DNA from: CAZBWE01 sp964495465
GTDB lineage: Bacteria; Planctomycetota; Phycisphaerae; Sedimentisphaerales; Anaerobacaceae
DNA length: 54,652 nucleotides
Reading direction: 5' to 3'
Assembly (NCBI GenBank): GCA_964495465.1
Contig: CAZBWE010000005.1
Location: 1 to 54,652, forward strand
A program made the translations under genes and the position numbers. The stretch's first letter is position 1; the number at the start of each line of letters is the position of its first letter. The notes below the pieces were generated by a model. It was not told the DNA's origin and did not search any database. It worked only from the letters and a program-made list of their open reading frames with translations. This document shows, in pieces, positions 28,283 to 38,215 of this stretch.

Positions 28283-29893
28283 TTACCGAGCATTCTGCTT
28301 TGATGCTGAAACATACTCAAAAGCACCGATACAAGGCAGTCTGTCAACAGGAAGTGACAAACCGGCAAAGTCGCGTCCATCTTTTTCCCAGACAATTCTG
28401 CCGGCTGCAATACAGAGCGAGCCATTACAAAGCCGGTAATCGAGAACGGTCTGCATACCCGGCTCTTTCGAACCCGGTTTTAAAAACAATGGGTCACCAA
28501 AAACCGCATTAGGGTCATTGGGATGACTGATATGATTACCATAATAGAGATTGCTCTCGAATACCGTATTTTTAGCATCGCCGAAATCATATTTCACCGT
28601 GTCCTCAGCATAAAAAATGTTATTCCAGAAGAAGGTATTCTCCGGCCAGGTCCCGCCCCAGTTGTCCATCTTTAATAAAGTGTTGTCTATTTCGTCATCC
28701 GGTTTGCGAGTCACGTAAATTACATTATTGTAAATCTGTGTGTCTCTGCAGGGGCCTGTGATATGAAATGCAGGAGAAAAAATTCCTTCACGAGTCGGGT
28801 GCCGGCGCAGGCCGTCATTGACACTTATGTTATAGCGGATTATCGTGCCGATATTACCGATATTGTCATTCGGGTCTCTGCCACCAGGAGTGCAAATCAG
28901 CAAAAATCCACCCTCGTTGTTATGGCTGTAATTATACTGAATGACGGTGTTACGACAGTTATAGTCGGCATCGAATCCCTGGCCATCCCAGGGGGCCTTG
29001 TGGTCGCTGACCTCATTGAATTGAATGATTGTATTGTCACAGCTCCAAGGCCATATCCCCGCTGCGGCCTCGCCCTCGGGCAACAGACGGGGACAATCAC
29101 GCATAACATTATTTTCAACAACCGCGCCCTCGCAGGCGATTGGAACTATGCCGTCGCCCGGCACACCTTCGATAAGGTTATTACGAATGATAACATTTTT
29201 ACTGGGATACCAGCTTCTTCGAGACCATAATCCGCCGCCTTTAATGCCGTTGCGGCCACAGTCCCTGATGTGACATCCTTCGATGAGCAGTCCGTCAAAA
29301 CACGACTTCTTATCCCGGCCGCTGCAGTTCCACAAGATTGCATGTCCCTCGCCTCTTCCCTTAAGCAGACTTCCGTTTACATTATGTATAAACAGGTTCT
29401 TCAAATGAATGTGATGGGCTGTGCCAAAATCTCTTAACGAAATCACAATACCATTGCGATTTCTTTCATGCTCCTCTCCTAAATTCGTAAATTCGAGGTT
29501 TCTGACCTCCCAGTATTCTACGTTATGCAGAAGCATTGCTTCGGGAACTTTCCCTTCGCCGTCAATACGGGGCCGAGAACCCTGCCCGTAACTGTCGATA
29601 ATAATAGGATTGCCCTCGCTGCCACAACCCTGAGGTTTCAGCCGGCCTGCATAACGAGTGCCCGCCTTGAAAAGGATTTTGTCTCCCGGCTGAAACTCCC
29701 TTTGATTAACGGGTTGCAGAGATTCCCACGCCTGCTGAGGTGAAAGACCGGTATTTACATCATTACCGTCGTTGCTGTCCATATAATAAGTGGAAGCAGA
29801 AAGAGGTTCAACAATACATACAAAAATCAAAATCCGGGAAAAAATGTGCCAATATTTCCGATGTGAACTCACATCAATTCTCGATGAAGTCAT
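28283..29893 (-). CDS. Secreted right-handed parallel beta-helix protein (polysaccharide lyase/hydrolase-like)
   Basis: 536 residues from the ATG at 29893, which has AGGTGA 5 bases upstream (an in-frame GTG at 29902 overlaps that site). A signal peptide (HIFSRILIFVCIVEPLSA) is followed by YYMDSNDGNDVNTGLSPQQA, the typical start of planctomycete and Bacteroidetes beta-helix proteins of the pectate-lyase-like group. Many PbH1 turns follow (for example NVIIRNNLIEG, AVVENNVMRD, NTVIQYNYSHNNEGG). Family members bind or cleave polysaccharides such as pectin, alginate or carrageenan; the substrate is not deducible. It is followed on the same strand by the sigma-factor unit and preceded by a GH31 lipoprotein, suggesting glycan use. 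Confidence 0.85.
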   Translation of the reverse strand: MTSSRIDVSSHRKYWHIFSRILIFVCIVEPLSASTYYMDSNDGNDVNTGLSPQQAWESLQPVNQREFQPGDKILFKAGTRYAGRLKPQGCGSEGNPIIIDSYGQGSRPRIDGEGKVPEAMLLHNVEYWEVRNLEFTNLGEEHERNRNGIVISLRDFGTAHHIHLKNLFIHNVNGSLLKGRGEGHAILWNCSGRDKKSCFDGLLIEGCHIRDCGRNGIKGGGLWSRRSWYPSKNVIIRNNLIEGVPGDGIVPIACEGAVVENNVMRDCPRLLPEGEAAAGIWPWSCDNTIIQFNEVSDHKAPWDGQGFDADYNCRNTVIQYNYSHNNEGGFLLICTPGGRDPNDNIGNIGTIIRYNISVNDGLRRHPTREGIFSPAFHITGPCRDTQIYNNVIYVTRKPDDEIDNTLLKMDNWGGTWPENTFFWNNIFYAEDTVKYDFGDAKNTVFESNLYYGNHISHPNDPNAVFGDPLFLKPGSKEPGMQTVLDYRLCNGSLCIAAGRIVWEKDGRDFAGLSLPVDRLPCIGAFEYVSASKQNAR

Positions 29894-29965
29894 AACAATC
29901 ACCTATTGAAAAAAAAGAAAATATAAAATACCTATTGCTCCATCACAGCTTAAATAATGAACGAT

Positions 29966-30031
29966 GTCATTCTGAGCACAACGAATAATCTCCCTTTTGA
30001 TGGCCAGATGCTTCACTTCGTTCAGCATGAC
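29966..30031. repeat. Intergenic dispersed palindromic repeat (GTCATTCTGAGC type)
   Basis: An imperfect inverted repeat running from GTCATTCTGAGCACAACGAA to TTCGTTCAGCATGAC. This sequence type is a dispersed repeat seen in many bacterial genomes (recalled, not searched). It lies in the 257-base gap between the beta-helix and GH31 genes and has no coding potential. Confidence 0.6.
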
Positions 30032-30150
30032 AACCCATCAAACAAGCTGCGACAAAGCCCTCTTATAATATTACCTGCGGAACAGGAGAATTGCAACGCT
30101 GTATTCGAAAAGGATAAACGATAAACATATCGGAAACAGATTCGCCTGAT

Positions 30151-33000
30151 TTATTTTTTCCGTTTGACCATCAGTTCGTTTCCATCATACAGAACGGATA
30201 CATCAGCAGGAGCTTCGAGGTCAAGGCCGACAGGATTGTTTTTGCCGACCCAAACAATTTCAAAGGTGCGTTCCTTCAACATACCGGGGAACTCTCCCTG
30301 CCGAGCACCAATCGTCAGGAACTGTGTATCTTCACAATACTTTAGTGCAATAACACTATAAGCACCTTTTTCATAATTGTAGTTTACGTTTTCATCTTCA
30401 TATAATGTAAATTCGCCGTCGCAGCCGGTATAAACAAAAAGGCGAATCGGGTCGGCTTGTTTCTCCGTGGTGTACTGAATCGCCGGGCCAAAAGGGATAA
30501 TAGAACCTTCTTTGACAAAAATCGGGATATCTGTATAAGGCGCGTCAGCCAAAATTGTCTGCCCGCCATCGTAATACCGGCCGGATTTAAGGTCATACCA
30601 TCCGGTCCCCGCAGGCAGATATACATCACGTTTCCTGACTTCATATTCGGTAACCGGATTAATCAATAACGCCGGGCCAAACATAAACTCATCGCCGATA
30701 TTCAGGACTTTTTTGTCATCGCTGAAATCCATAACAAGCGCTCGCATAATAGTATAGTCATTGTGCGTTACCATCCCGGTCAACGAATAGATATAAGGCA
30801 TCAATCGATAACGCAGCTTGTCATAGGCCAGTATTGTCTGGTAAGCCGGGTGGTTGTCAGGTGCGATATTAAACATCTCACGATACGGATATTGTCCATG
30901 CACACGAAACAACGGGCAGAACGTTCCAAACTGAAACCAGCGGGTATTCAACTCACGCCATTCCTCAAGGTCGGCATCTTTTAAATTACGCTCAAACCGA
31001 GGTTCAACTCCAAAACCGCCTATGTCCATCGTCCAGTAAGGAATGCCGGAAAGACAAAAATTCAAACCGGCGGGAATCTGCGCTTTTAAATCATACCATC
31101 GAGTTGCTATGTCTCCGCTCCAGGTTGCAGCGGAATATCGTTGCTGTCCGGCATAGGCAGAACGAGTAAGGATAAAAACCCGCTGATTCGGTTTGCTTCG
31201 GCGCTGACCCTCATAGACACCTTTGGCATTCATCAAGGAATACGTATTCAGATACCTCGAAGCAGAGCCCATTGCAGTCGGGCCCATACGCATTCTTCTT
31301 TCCGTTTCCGAAAGATTAGAGTGAATATCCGGCTCGGTAGCATCCAGCCACCACGCATCAAATCCCTTGCTGAACAGTTTTTTATCAATCTGCTTCCAGA
31401 AAAGTTCGCTGGCATCTTTATTATACGGGTCGTAGAACGTCGAGAAATATCCCGGCCCAACCCAGTCCCTTTCCTTCTTTTCGACGTTGCGCATATACAG
31501 CCAGCCATTTTCCTTAAATTGGTTGTAATGCTCCGTGCCGACGTAAAACTTGGGCCAGACCGATATCATAATATGACAATTAAGTTCATTATGAAGCTCT
31601 TTGACCATATCTTCCGGGTCAGGAAAACGACTATGGTCAAAGTCGTGATTGCCCCATTTGTCTTCCTCCCAATAGAACCAGTCCTGGACGATATTATCCA
31701 GAGGGATTTGGCGTTTTCGGAACTCTTTGACAACCGAGAGCAATTCCTCCTGCGTTTTATACCGCTCCCGGCACTGCCAAAGCCCCATCGCCCACTTCGG
31801 CATCATCGGCGCTTTGCCTGTAATCGTGCGGTATCCCTGAATAACCTGGTCAGGATTGCCACCATTAATAAAATAATAATCAATCTGGTCCGCCACCTCA
31901 GAGTAAAGCGATAAGGTTTTCATATAATCCTGTTTTGCTGGACTCAAATACTTCAAACCAATATAGCCGCCGTTCGACATCCATTCGATTTTAACTGGAT
32001 AACGTTTGCCTGGTTCCATCGGCAGGTGTATAATATGCGTCCAAGGCAGCCAGTTCTGCCGCCAGGAATCCACAACCAGTTTGCCGTTCAGCCACATCTT
32101 TGTATAGCTCGAACAGTAAAGTCTGAATTTGTGAACGCCAGCTTCACGACATTCGATTTCGCCGCTGTAGCGAATGCTGCCCCTGTTGATATCAAAACCT
32201 TCCGAAAACTCACCCCGCAAATCAACAAACTCGTGTTCAATCTTTCTCTCAATTTGTGAAATGAGCGGCGATTGGAAATCCGGCTGTTTGAAATACTCAG
32301 CGGTGAGTCCGCCTTCTTTGCCGTCTTTATCATACAATATTAAAGATGACAAAGATTCAAAGTCTCGGACATCTCCGAATTTTGTGCGCGAATTGTTATC
32401 CCACAAGATACCGTAATTCCTGCTGGAAACCAAAAACGGAACGACAGCAATGATATTATGCTGCCAAAGGTCAACATCATGCCCTTTGTAGTTCATAATA
32501 TTATTTTGATGCTGTCCCAGTCCGTAAAATGCTTCATCTTCCGGGGACTCAAAAACCTGCTGAATATGATATGTTTTCTCCCCCATAACCTCCGCAGCCG
32601 AGATAATCTTTCCGCCCCCTGTTCTTTCCTGAAGAATCGTTTGACCATCGCTGTTAAGAAAGGCAATGTTTGCGGTCTTTTTGGAAACATCAGCAGTAAG
32701 CTTAGCCGTGGAAATCCGGACACTGTCCTTCTCTTCCCGGACTGTAAACGGCACCGGCTGCCATTCTTTCTTACTAACAATCAGACTTTTTCTGGAGGAA
32801 AAGGCACTGCCTGGTGTCGCGATAACACGAAAAATATTCTCTGAACAGACCTGGACTTTCAATTCCCTTGCATCTGTTGCTTTTTCCTTCTTAAGTCTGA
32901 CAACAATACCATCATCGTACTTTCTAACAGAATAACTGGAACAGCCATTCAGCATAACGATTGCAGGGATAAGCAATATTCGCCATTTGTTGACAGTCAT
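30151..33000 (-). CDS. GH31 family alpha-glycosidase lipoprotein (alpha-xylosidase-like) with PA14 insert
   Basis: 949 residues with GGCGAG before the ATG. A lipoprotein signal ends at the lipobox MLNGC (Cys20), so it is membrane-anchored outside the cytoplasm. An N-terminal beta-sandwich (about 25-225) is interrupted by a PA14 carbohydrate-binding domain (about 230-355, GLTAEYFKQPDF to GYIGLKYLSPA). The TIM barrel (about 375-720) carries the GH31 nucleophile Asp553 in WWLDATEPD and acid/base Asp630 in TWSGDIATRW. A PA14 insert between the N-terminal sandwich and the barrel is known from GH31 alpha-xylosidases that act on xyloglucan oligosaccharides. That makes this activity the likeliest, but alpha-glucosidase or other specificity is possible. 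Confidence 0.92.
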   Translation of the reverse strand: MTVNKWRILLIPAIVMLNGCSSYSVRKYDDGIVVRLKKEKATDARELKVQVCSENIFRVIATPGSAFSSRKSLIVSKKEWQPVPFTVREEKDSVRISTAKLTADVSKKTANIAFLNSDGQTILQERTGGGKIISAAEVMGEKTYHIQQVFESPEDEAFYGLGQHQNNIMNYKGHDVDLWQHNIIAVVPFLVSSRNYGILWDNNSRTKFGDVRDFESLSSLILYDKDGKEGGLTAEYFKQPDFQSPLISQIERKIEHEFVDLRGEFSEGFDINRGSIRYSGEIECREAGVHKFRLYCSSYTKMWLNGKLVVDSWRQNWLPWTHIIHLPMEPGKRYPVKIEWMSNGGYIGLKYLSPAKQDYMKTLSLYSEVADQIDYYFINGGNPDQVIQGYRTITGKAPMMPKWAMGLWQCRERYKTQEELLSVVKEFRKRQIPLDNIVQDWFYWEEDKWGNHDFDHSRFPDPEDMVKELHNELNCHIMISVWPKFYVGTEHYNQFKENGWLYMRNVEKKERDWVGPGYFSTFYDPYNKDASELFWKQIDKKLFSKGFDAWWLDATEPDIHSNLSETERRMRMGPTAMGSASRYLNTYSLMNAKGVYEGQRRSKPNQRVFILTRSAYAGQQRYSAATWSGDIATRWYDLKAQIPAGLNFCLSGIPYWTMDIGGFGVEPRFERNLKDADLEEWRELNTRWFQFGTFCPLFRVHGQYPYREMFNIAPDNHPAYQTILAYDKLRYRLMPYIYSLTGMVTHNDYTIMRALVMDFSDDKKVLNIGDEFMFGPALLINPVTEYEVRKRDVYLPAGTGWYDLKSGRYYDGGQTILADAPYTDIPIFVKEGSIIPFGPAIQYTTEKQADPIRLFVYTGCDGEFTLYEDENVNYNYEKGAYSVIALKYCEDTQFLTIGARQGEFPGMLKERTFEIVWVGKNNPVGLDLEAPADVSVLYDGNELMVKRKK

Positions 33001-33091
33001 ACTCTCGCCTTTTTAGATACAATGAAACTCTGTTTATTACTTTTTCTCAACTCTACAGGGAAAATATCCTGACAAACAATTACTGACAGTT

Positions 33092-34180
33092 TTATGCAAT
33101 TTCTTCGTCTATCCAGCCAAGAAGCTCTTTCAGGTCGTCAAGAGTAATATCACCCATATGAGCGATTCTGAAGGTTTCTTCCTTTAGTTTGCCGTAGCCG
33201 TTTCCAAAAATGGTATTGTGTTTTTCCTGTATCGCTTTGATTACATCAGCAACGTTAATACCACGTGTATTTTGTGCCGTTGTCAGGGTATTCGAGGCAT
33301 ATTTCTCTTCGCAGAACAGGGCAAATTTTTCCTTAGCCCAGCTCCTGACAAACTCGCCCATTTTTTCGTGTCTTTGCCAAACTTTTTCCATACCTTCTTT
33401 GACCAGCTTTTCGCATTGATAGTTTAGCGCCATAATATGCGGGATAACCGGTGTAGTAGGGGTCTGGTTTTTTTCTGCCGATTTAGCAAAACTCTGAAAA
33501 TCAAAGTAATAACCTCTGCCGGGCACATTTTTGCTTTTCTCCAGTGCCCGGTTACTGACAGCCGCTACCGCAAGTCCCGGCGGAATCGCAAAGGCCTTTT
33601 GCACCGACGCAAAGACCACATCCCACCCAAGCTCATCGAAATGCAAAGGAAGACCCACCATCGCACTTACCGCATCGACGAAAACAAGGATATCAGGATA
33701 TTTTTCCTTCATCATCTCGCTTACTTCATAGAGCGGATTAGTCAGGCCGGTGCTCGTCTCATTATATACAAGCGTAACAGCAGCGTATTTACCTGTTGCG
33801 AGTTTCTCATCAATCATCTCAGTCAAAACGGGCTTTCCCCAATCGACCTTTAACTCATCTACATTCCTGCCGCAGCTCCTGGCCACATCAGCCCATTTGT
33901 CGCTGAAAGCACCGCAGCAGGTGCAAAGAACTGTCTCTTCAAAGCCGACACAGTTACGTATCGATGCTTCCCAGATTCCCGAAGCACTGGACGTGGACAA
34001 AAAGACATTTTGGTCGGTAAAAAGAATTTTCTTGAGCATATCAACTGTCTGGGCCTGAAGCTGAGAATACTCTTTACCACGATGTCCCAGTGTCGGACGC
34101 GCAAGCTGCTGTAAAACATCATCATTGACCTGCACAGGCCCGGGAATGAACAATCTCGGCGGATTCTTCCAGTCTGTCAT
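33092..34180 (-). CDS. Class V aminotransferase (alanine-glyoxylate / serine-pyruvate aminotransferase family)
   Basis: 362 residues, PLP-dependent fold type I. It starts RLFIPGPVQVNDDV with LGHRGKEYSQLQ, the family opening. Asp169 in VFVDAVSAMVGLP should bind the pyridine nitrogen, and Lys195 in ASVQKAFAIPPGL forms the Schiff base. GGAG lies 8 bases before the ATG. Upstream, only 21 bases away, is a DUF1015 gene; in several bacteria DUF1015 genes sit beside serine biosynthesis genes (serC, serA), so this enzyme may serve as a phosphoserine or serine aminotransferase. Substrate choice is not visible from sequence. Confidence 0.88.
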   Translation of the reverse strand: MTDWKNPPRLFIPGPVQVNDDVLQQLARPTLGHRGKEYSQLQAQTVDMLKKILFTDQNVFLSTSSASGIWEASIRNCVGFEETVLCTCCGAFSDKWADVARSCGRNVDELKVDWGKPVLTEMIDEKLATGKYAAVTLVYNETSTGLTNPLYEVSEMMKEKYPDILVFVDAVSAMVGLPLHFDELGWDVVFASVQKAFAIPPGLAVAAVSNRALEKSKNVPGRGYYFDFQSFAKSAEKNQTPTTPVIPHIMALNYQCEKLVKEGMEKVWQRHEKMGEFVRSWAKEKFALFCEEKYASNTLTTAQNTRGINVADVIKAIQEKHNTIFGNGYGKLKEETFRIAHMGDITLDDLKELLGWIDEEIA

Positions 34181-34201
34181 ACGTAATCTCCGATAAAAAA
34201 G

Positions 34202-35503
34202 TTACAATTTGTTAATAACCAAGCCGCTATACATCTTCGGAAAAAAGAAAGTTGACTTTTGCGGCATTCTTTCGCCGGCTTCTGTAACCACCCTCAACTG
34301 CCGAATTTTTACAGGGTTCAAAAAGAAAGCTGCCTGTTTCTGCCCCTCGTCAACTCTGGTGATGCATTCATCAATCCCATCACCAGTATCTTTTATATAC
34401 TCGATATTATTGCCGCCGGCAAGTTTTTTCTCGTTGATACCCAGGAATTTTTCCAAAATCTGTTTATGCAGCACAGAAACATCGAGCGATTTGCCGGCAT
34501 TTGCTCCACCGGCATCTATTGTTTGTTTATCTCTTAAAATAGCCACATAAAAAGCGTTATTGCCGCCATAAATTCCGAAAGCATTCTTGTCCTCATCACA
34601 CCCAAGCTTCATTTGTGAAAGCATCTTTTTCTTCGCTTTGGCTTTGGTCTGGTCTGAATCAAAAGGATATTTCGTAATCTCGAAGTCCTCTTCGAGGCCG
34701 GCGATAAGCTTTTGAATATTAAACTTTTCCAGATTCCCGACAAGGCGGTGGGTAGCCAAAATGACTAATCCCTCCTGACAGGAATTACTAAAAGCCATCA
34801 TCTGGTACCTTGCTGAAGGGTTGGTATTTTCTTTGAAGTAACTCAAGCCGGTTTCATAGCGATGATGGCCGTCGGCAATAATACAGCTTTTATTGCTCAT
34901 TATTTTGGTAATTCGCTCTATATCGTCTTTGGCGGCTATCGCAAATATCCGTCGTCTGACATCCTGCTCATCAACAAAGTCAATGAGCGGTTTTTGCAGG
35001 GCGGCCTTGTCAACAATCGCATCAGCGATTTTATTGCGGTCATCATAAAGCATAAAAACCAGCTCAAGGTCGGCAATAATCGCCCTTTTGAGATTCAGCC
35101 GGTCGAGCTTTGGCTTTTCGAGGGTCTTTTCGTGCGGCCGGACAGTTTTGCCGAATTCTTCGAGTTTGCCTAATGCGATAAAACTACTACGCTGAAAATG
35201 TTTACCAGCCAACTCAAAATTCTGGATATAGGGGTAAATAGCTTCAGTCGAATCCTGTTTTAAGATACCCTTTTCTATCCAGCTGTTAAGATAATCAGCA
35301 GCCCTTGTATATTGATTGTTATTTTCGTTATCAGAAGCATCCATTTTGCCTTTGATTATCCGCACGATATTATATTTGCTTTGTTCATAGAGCTGCTGTT
35401 GTTGCTCGTCGCTGATTACATCATACGGCGGGCAGATACAGCTGCCGACATCGCCGACAATACTGCTGTCAAACCTGTATGCCTTGAACGGCTTAATTTC
35501 CAT
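34202..35503 (-). CDS. DUF1015 family protein
   Basis: 433 residues from the ATG at 35503, with AGGTGAG just upstream; a GTG two codons earlier is weaker. It starts MEIKPFKAYRFDSSIVGDVG followed by CICPPYDVISDEQQQQLYEQ and NIVRI, the DUF1015 signature, and continues with CIIADGHHRYETGLSYFKEN and FSNSCQEGLVILATHRLV. Length matches the family (about 410-440). Function is unproven; members co-occur with serine metabolism genes, as here with the aminotransferase downstream. It is soluble and cytoplasmic. Confidence 0.9.
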   Translation of the reverse strand: MEIKPFKAYRFDSSIVGDVGSCICPPYDVISDEQQQQLYEQSKYNIVRIIKGKMDASDNENNNQYTRAADYLNSWIEKGILKQDSTEAIYPYIQNFELAGKHFQRSSFIALGKLEEFGKTVRPHEKTLEKPKLDRLNLKRAIIADLELVFMLYDDRNKIADAIVDKAALQKPLIDFVDEQDVRRRIFAIAAKDDIERITKIMSNKSCIIADGHHRYETGLSYFKENTNPSARYQMMAFSNSCQEGLVILATHRLVGNLEKFNIQKLIAGLEEDFEITKYPFDSDQTKAKAKKKMLSQMKLGCDEDKNAFGIYGGNNAFYVAILRDKQTIDAGGANAGKSLDVSVLHKQILEKFLGINEKKLAGGNNIEYIKDTGDGIDECITRVDEGQKQAAFFLNPVKIRQLRVVTEAGERMPQKSTFFFPKMYSGLVINKL

Positions 35504-35675
35504 TCTCACTCACCTGAATTCTTCTCGTTTTTCACAATATCACGGATTAGATTTGCCCGTAAGATTGCCAAAAATTACAAAAATGAGCATAATATCAAAA
35601 ATATATATATTGTCAAGTCCGGCCAGAGCTGCACGAAAACAAGAGGAAATACAGAGTAATTGGGTGATATGAAAA

Positions 35676-37178
35676 TTATGATACCTTTCGGTCTTTATCT
35701 TTTTTCTTTTTAGCGAGGTATTCGTTTATAGCAGCGGCTGCGATTCTACCCTGACCCATTGCCAAAATCACCGTTGCCGCCCCCAGGACGATATCTCCGC
35801 CGGCATAAACGCCCTCCATCGAGGTTTTGCAGTTTTCATCAACAACGATATTGCCCCATTTGTTAAATTCCAATTCCGGTGTTGTCTGGCGAATCAGCGG
35901 ATTTGCGATATTGCCAATAGCTACGATTACCGTATCAACTTCGATTGTAAATTCTGAGCCCTCGATGGGAATCGGCCTTCGCCTACCAGATTCATCTGGT
36001 TCGCCAAGGCGGTATTTAAGACATTCGATAGCGGCTACATAGCTGTTATCATCGCCGATTATTCGTTTCGGGCTTTGCAGTATGCGAAATTCAATACCTT
36101 CTTCTTTTGCGTGCTGGACTTCCTCAATCCTAGCGGGCATCTCTTTTTCTGTTCTTCGATATACAAGATAGACCTTTTCAGCACCGAGCCGAACCGCTGT
36201 TCTTGCTGAGTCCATAGCAACGTTGCCGCCGCCGATAACGGCTACCTTCTTTGAGCGAGCGATGGGCGTATCGGCACCTTTGCCGAAGTCATACGCCTTC
36301 ATAAGATTTGCGCGGGTGAGGTATTCATTGGCGCTATATACACCGACAAGCGATTCCCCCTCGATTCCCATAAAACTTGGAAGCCCCGCACCAACACCGA
36401 TATAAACAGCATCGAAGCCATCCTCTTTCATAAGTTGTTCAATGGTTCTCGTTCTGCCGACAACAAAGTTGCAGACAATTTTGACGCCCATTTTTATAAG
36501 GGTATCGATTTCTTTTTGCACGATGGCCTTAGGCAGCCGAAACTCCGGAATTCCGTAAACCATAACACCGCCCGACTTATGAAACGCCTCGAATATAGTA
36601 ACATCGTGGCCTGCCTTTCTGGTATCCGCTGCGGCAATGATACCACCCGGCCCAGAGCCGATTACTGCTACTTTCATCCCAGTCTCAGGTGCAACCGCTG
36701 GAACGCCTGTTTCACCCTCATCAAGGTCCGCAACGAATCTTTCGAGTCGGCCTATTGAAACAGCTTTGGTCGGGTCTTTGAATTTCAAGCCAACAGTACA
36801 CGCCTGCTGGCATTGTACTTCCTGTGGACACACTCGGCCGCAAACTGCAGGTAATAGTGAGTTTTCCTTTATGATAGCCAGGGACTTTTTGTAATCACCA
36901 TCAGCAATTGCAGCGATAAAGTCCCGTATTCTTATCTGTACAGGGCAACCCTTAATACAAGGTGCATTTTTACACTGCAAACACCGCATAGCTTCCAGCC
37001 GTGCCTGAGTTTCGGTATATCCCAGTGCTACTTCATTAACGTTACTTCTTCTGCCAGTATGGTCTTGCTCTGGCATATCCTGAGGCGGTATTTTGAATCT
37101 TTCAGCCGGTTTAAGCTGACCGGTTCTTTGCTTTTCCAGAAGCTCTTTCAAAAAATTCTGTCTTTCTTTCTCGTTCAT
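35676..37178 (-). CDS. nfnB: NfnB-like subunit of NADH-dependent reduced ferredoxin:NADP+ oxidoreductase (glutamate synthase small-subunit family)
   Basis: 500 residues. An N-terminal domain with two cysteine clusters for [4Fe-4S] centres (CLQCKNAPCIKGCP and CGRVCPQEVQCQQAC) is followed by two dinucleotide-binding domains: FAD at VAVIGSGPGGIIAAAD and NADPH at VAVIGGGNVAMDSARTA. The C-terminal motif EGVYAGGDIVLGAATVILAM is typical of the GltD-like family. The partner gene 18 bases upstream is a flavin/iron-sulfur reductase of NfnA type. No glutamate synthase large subunit is nearby, so an electron-bifurcating transhydrogenase is more likely than GltD. The complex interconverts NADH plus reduced ferredoxin with NADPH in anaerobes. 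The ATG has only a weak ribosome-binding site. Confidence 0.88.
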   Translation of the reverse strand: MNEKERQNFLKELLEKQRTGQLKPAERFKIPPQDMPEQDHTGRRSNVNEVALGYTETQARLEAMRCLQCKNAPCIKGCPVQIRIRDFIAAIADGDYKKSLAIIKENSLLPAVCGRVCPQEVQCQQACTVGLKFKDPTKAVSIGRLERFVADLDEGETGVPAVAPETGMKVAVIGSGPGGIIAAADTRKAGHDVTIFEAFHKSGGVMVYGIPEFRLPKAIVQKEIDTLIKMGVKIVCNFVVGRTRTIEQLMKEDGFDAVYIGVGAGLPSFMGIEGESLVGVYSANEYLTRANLMKAYDFGKGADTPIARSKKVAVIGGGNVAMDSARTAVRLGAEKVYLVYRRTEKEMPARIEEVQHAKEEGIEFRILQSPKRIIGDDNSYVAAIECLKYRLGEPDESGRRRPIPIEGSEFTIEVDTVIVAIGNIANPLIRQTTPELEFNKWGNIVVDENCKTSMEGVYAGGDIVLGAATVILAMGQGRIAAAAINEYLAKKKKDKDRKVS

Positions 37179-37196
37179 ATCGAGCTTGTAATCAAT

Positions 37197-38051
37197 CTAC
37201 ATATCAAGGCCTATTTTACATTTATGTTTTTTATATTGTTCGAGTGCTTTTTGCTCCTGGTTCCTGTACGCGTTTAGTCTTTTTATCATCAAGTCGAAGT
37301 TGACTTTATGGCCGTCAAATTCCGGCCCATCGACACAGACGAATTTCGGCTTGCCGTCAAATTCGATGCGACAGCCGCCACACATACCGGTTCCATCGAC
37401 CATAATCGTGTTAAGCGATACTTGTGTAGGTATATTGAATTGCCTTGTTACTTCACAGCAGAACTTCATCATTATAGCCGGACCAATCGCAAATATCAGG
37501 TCGGGCTTTGGACTACGCTCGCAGACCTCTTTGAGCGGTTCAGTAACTAGAGCTTTTCGCCCGTATGAGCCGTCATCGGTTGTAACTATCAGTTCGTCAG
37601 AAATATGGGTGAATTCCTCTTTAAGGATAAGCAGCTCTTTAGTCCTTGCTCCAATGATAGTGATAATTTTGTTGCCGGCTTTTTTCAGGGCTTTTGCTAT
37701 TGGTAATAGTAGTGCATTGCCGATGCCGCCGCCCACACAGACACAGCTGCCGAAATTCTCGATATGAGTCGGTCTGCCGAGGGGGCCGACAACGTTGGCG
37801 ATTTCCTCGCCCACCTTCAAGTCAGATAGTTCTGCTGTGGTCTTGCCGACACGCTGCCATATCAGTCGGATAGTTCCTTTTTCGGGATTGGCATCGGCAA
37901 TTGTCAGAGGTATCCGTTCTGAGTACTTACTATTTATATCGATTATGACAAACTGCCCCGGCTTTCTTGCCTGCGCAATAAGAGGTGCTTCGATTTCAGC
38001 CGTGAAAACTTCTTCTGATAGTTGCTTCCTGGATACAATTCTATGCGACAC
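37197..38051 (-). CDS. nfnA: NfnA-like FAD/NAD-binding subunit (sulfide/dihydroorotate dehydrogenase-like)
   Basis: 284 residues from a GTG. A ferredoxin-reductase fold: the FAD domain has SERIPLTIADANPEKGTIRL, the NAD domain has CVCVGGGIGNALLLPIAKAL, and the C-terminal [2Fe-2S] site has VDGTGMCGGCRIEF with a further Cys in KFVCVDGPEFDGH. The C-terminal tail DLMIKRLNAYRNQEQKALEQ is typical of the NfnA/SudB subgroup. It is encoded directly before nfnB, and the two form the flavin-based electron-bifurcating heterodimer. The same family includes PyrK, but no pyrD lies here. Confidence 0.88.
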   Translation of the reverse strand: MSHRIVSRKQLSEEVFTAEIEAPLIAQARKPGQFVIIDINSKYSERIPLTIADANPEKGTIRLIWQRVGKTTAELSDLKVGEEIANVVGPLGRPTHIENFGSCVCVGGGIGNALLLPIAKALKKAGNKIITIIGARTKELLILKEEFTHISDELIVTTDDGSYGRKALVTEPLKEVCERSPKPDLIFAIGPAIMMKFCCEVTRQFNIPTQVSLNTIMVDGTGMCGGCRIEFDGKPKFVCVDGPEFDGHKVNFDLMIKRLNAYRNQEQKALEQYKKHKCKIGLDM

Positions 38052-38215
38052 TATTATTCGCTTTCTTCATATTAAAGTTTGTAAAGACCAGTATTTTGCC
38101 CTTTATAAGTTACTGTGTCAAGAACCAACTACACCGATTCGTAACCGATTCCAGAAAATACACCTTTGTTAATTTGTTTTCTAAGGGCACTTCTCGGTAT
38201 GATTTTACGATATGC

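Noticed and set aside
31141..31914. Long plus-strand open frame (257 codons) opposite the GH31 gene.
   Set aside because: It lies wholly antisense to a clear GH31 catalytic domain, with Arg/His-rich translation and no recognisable domain.
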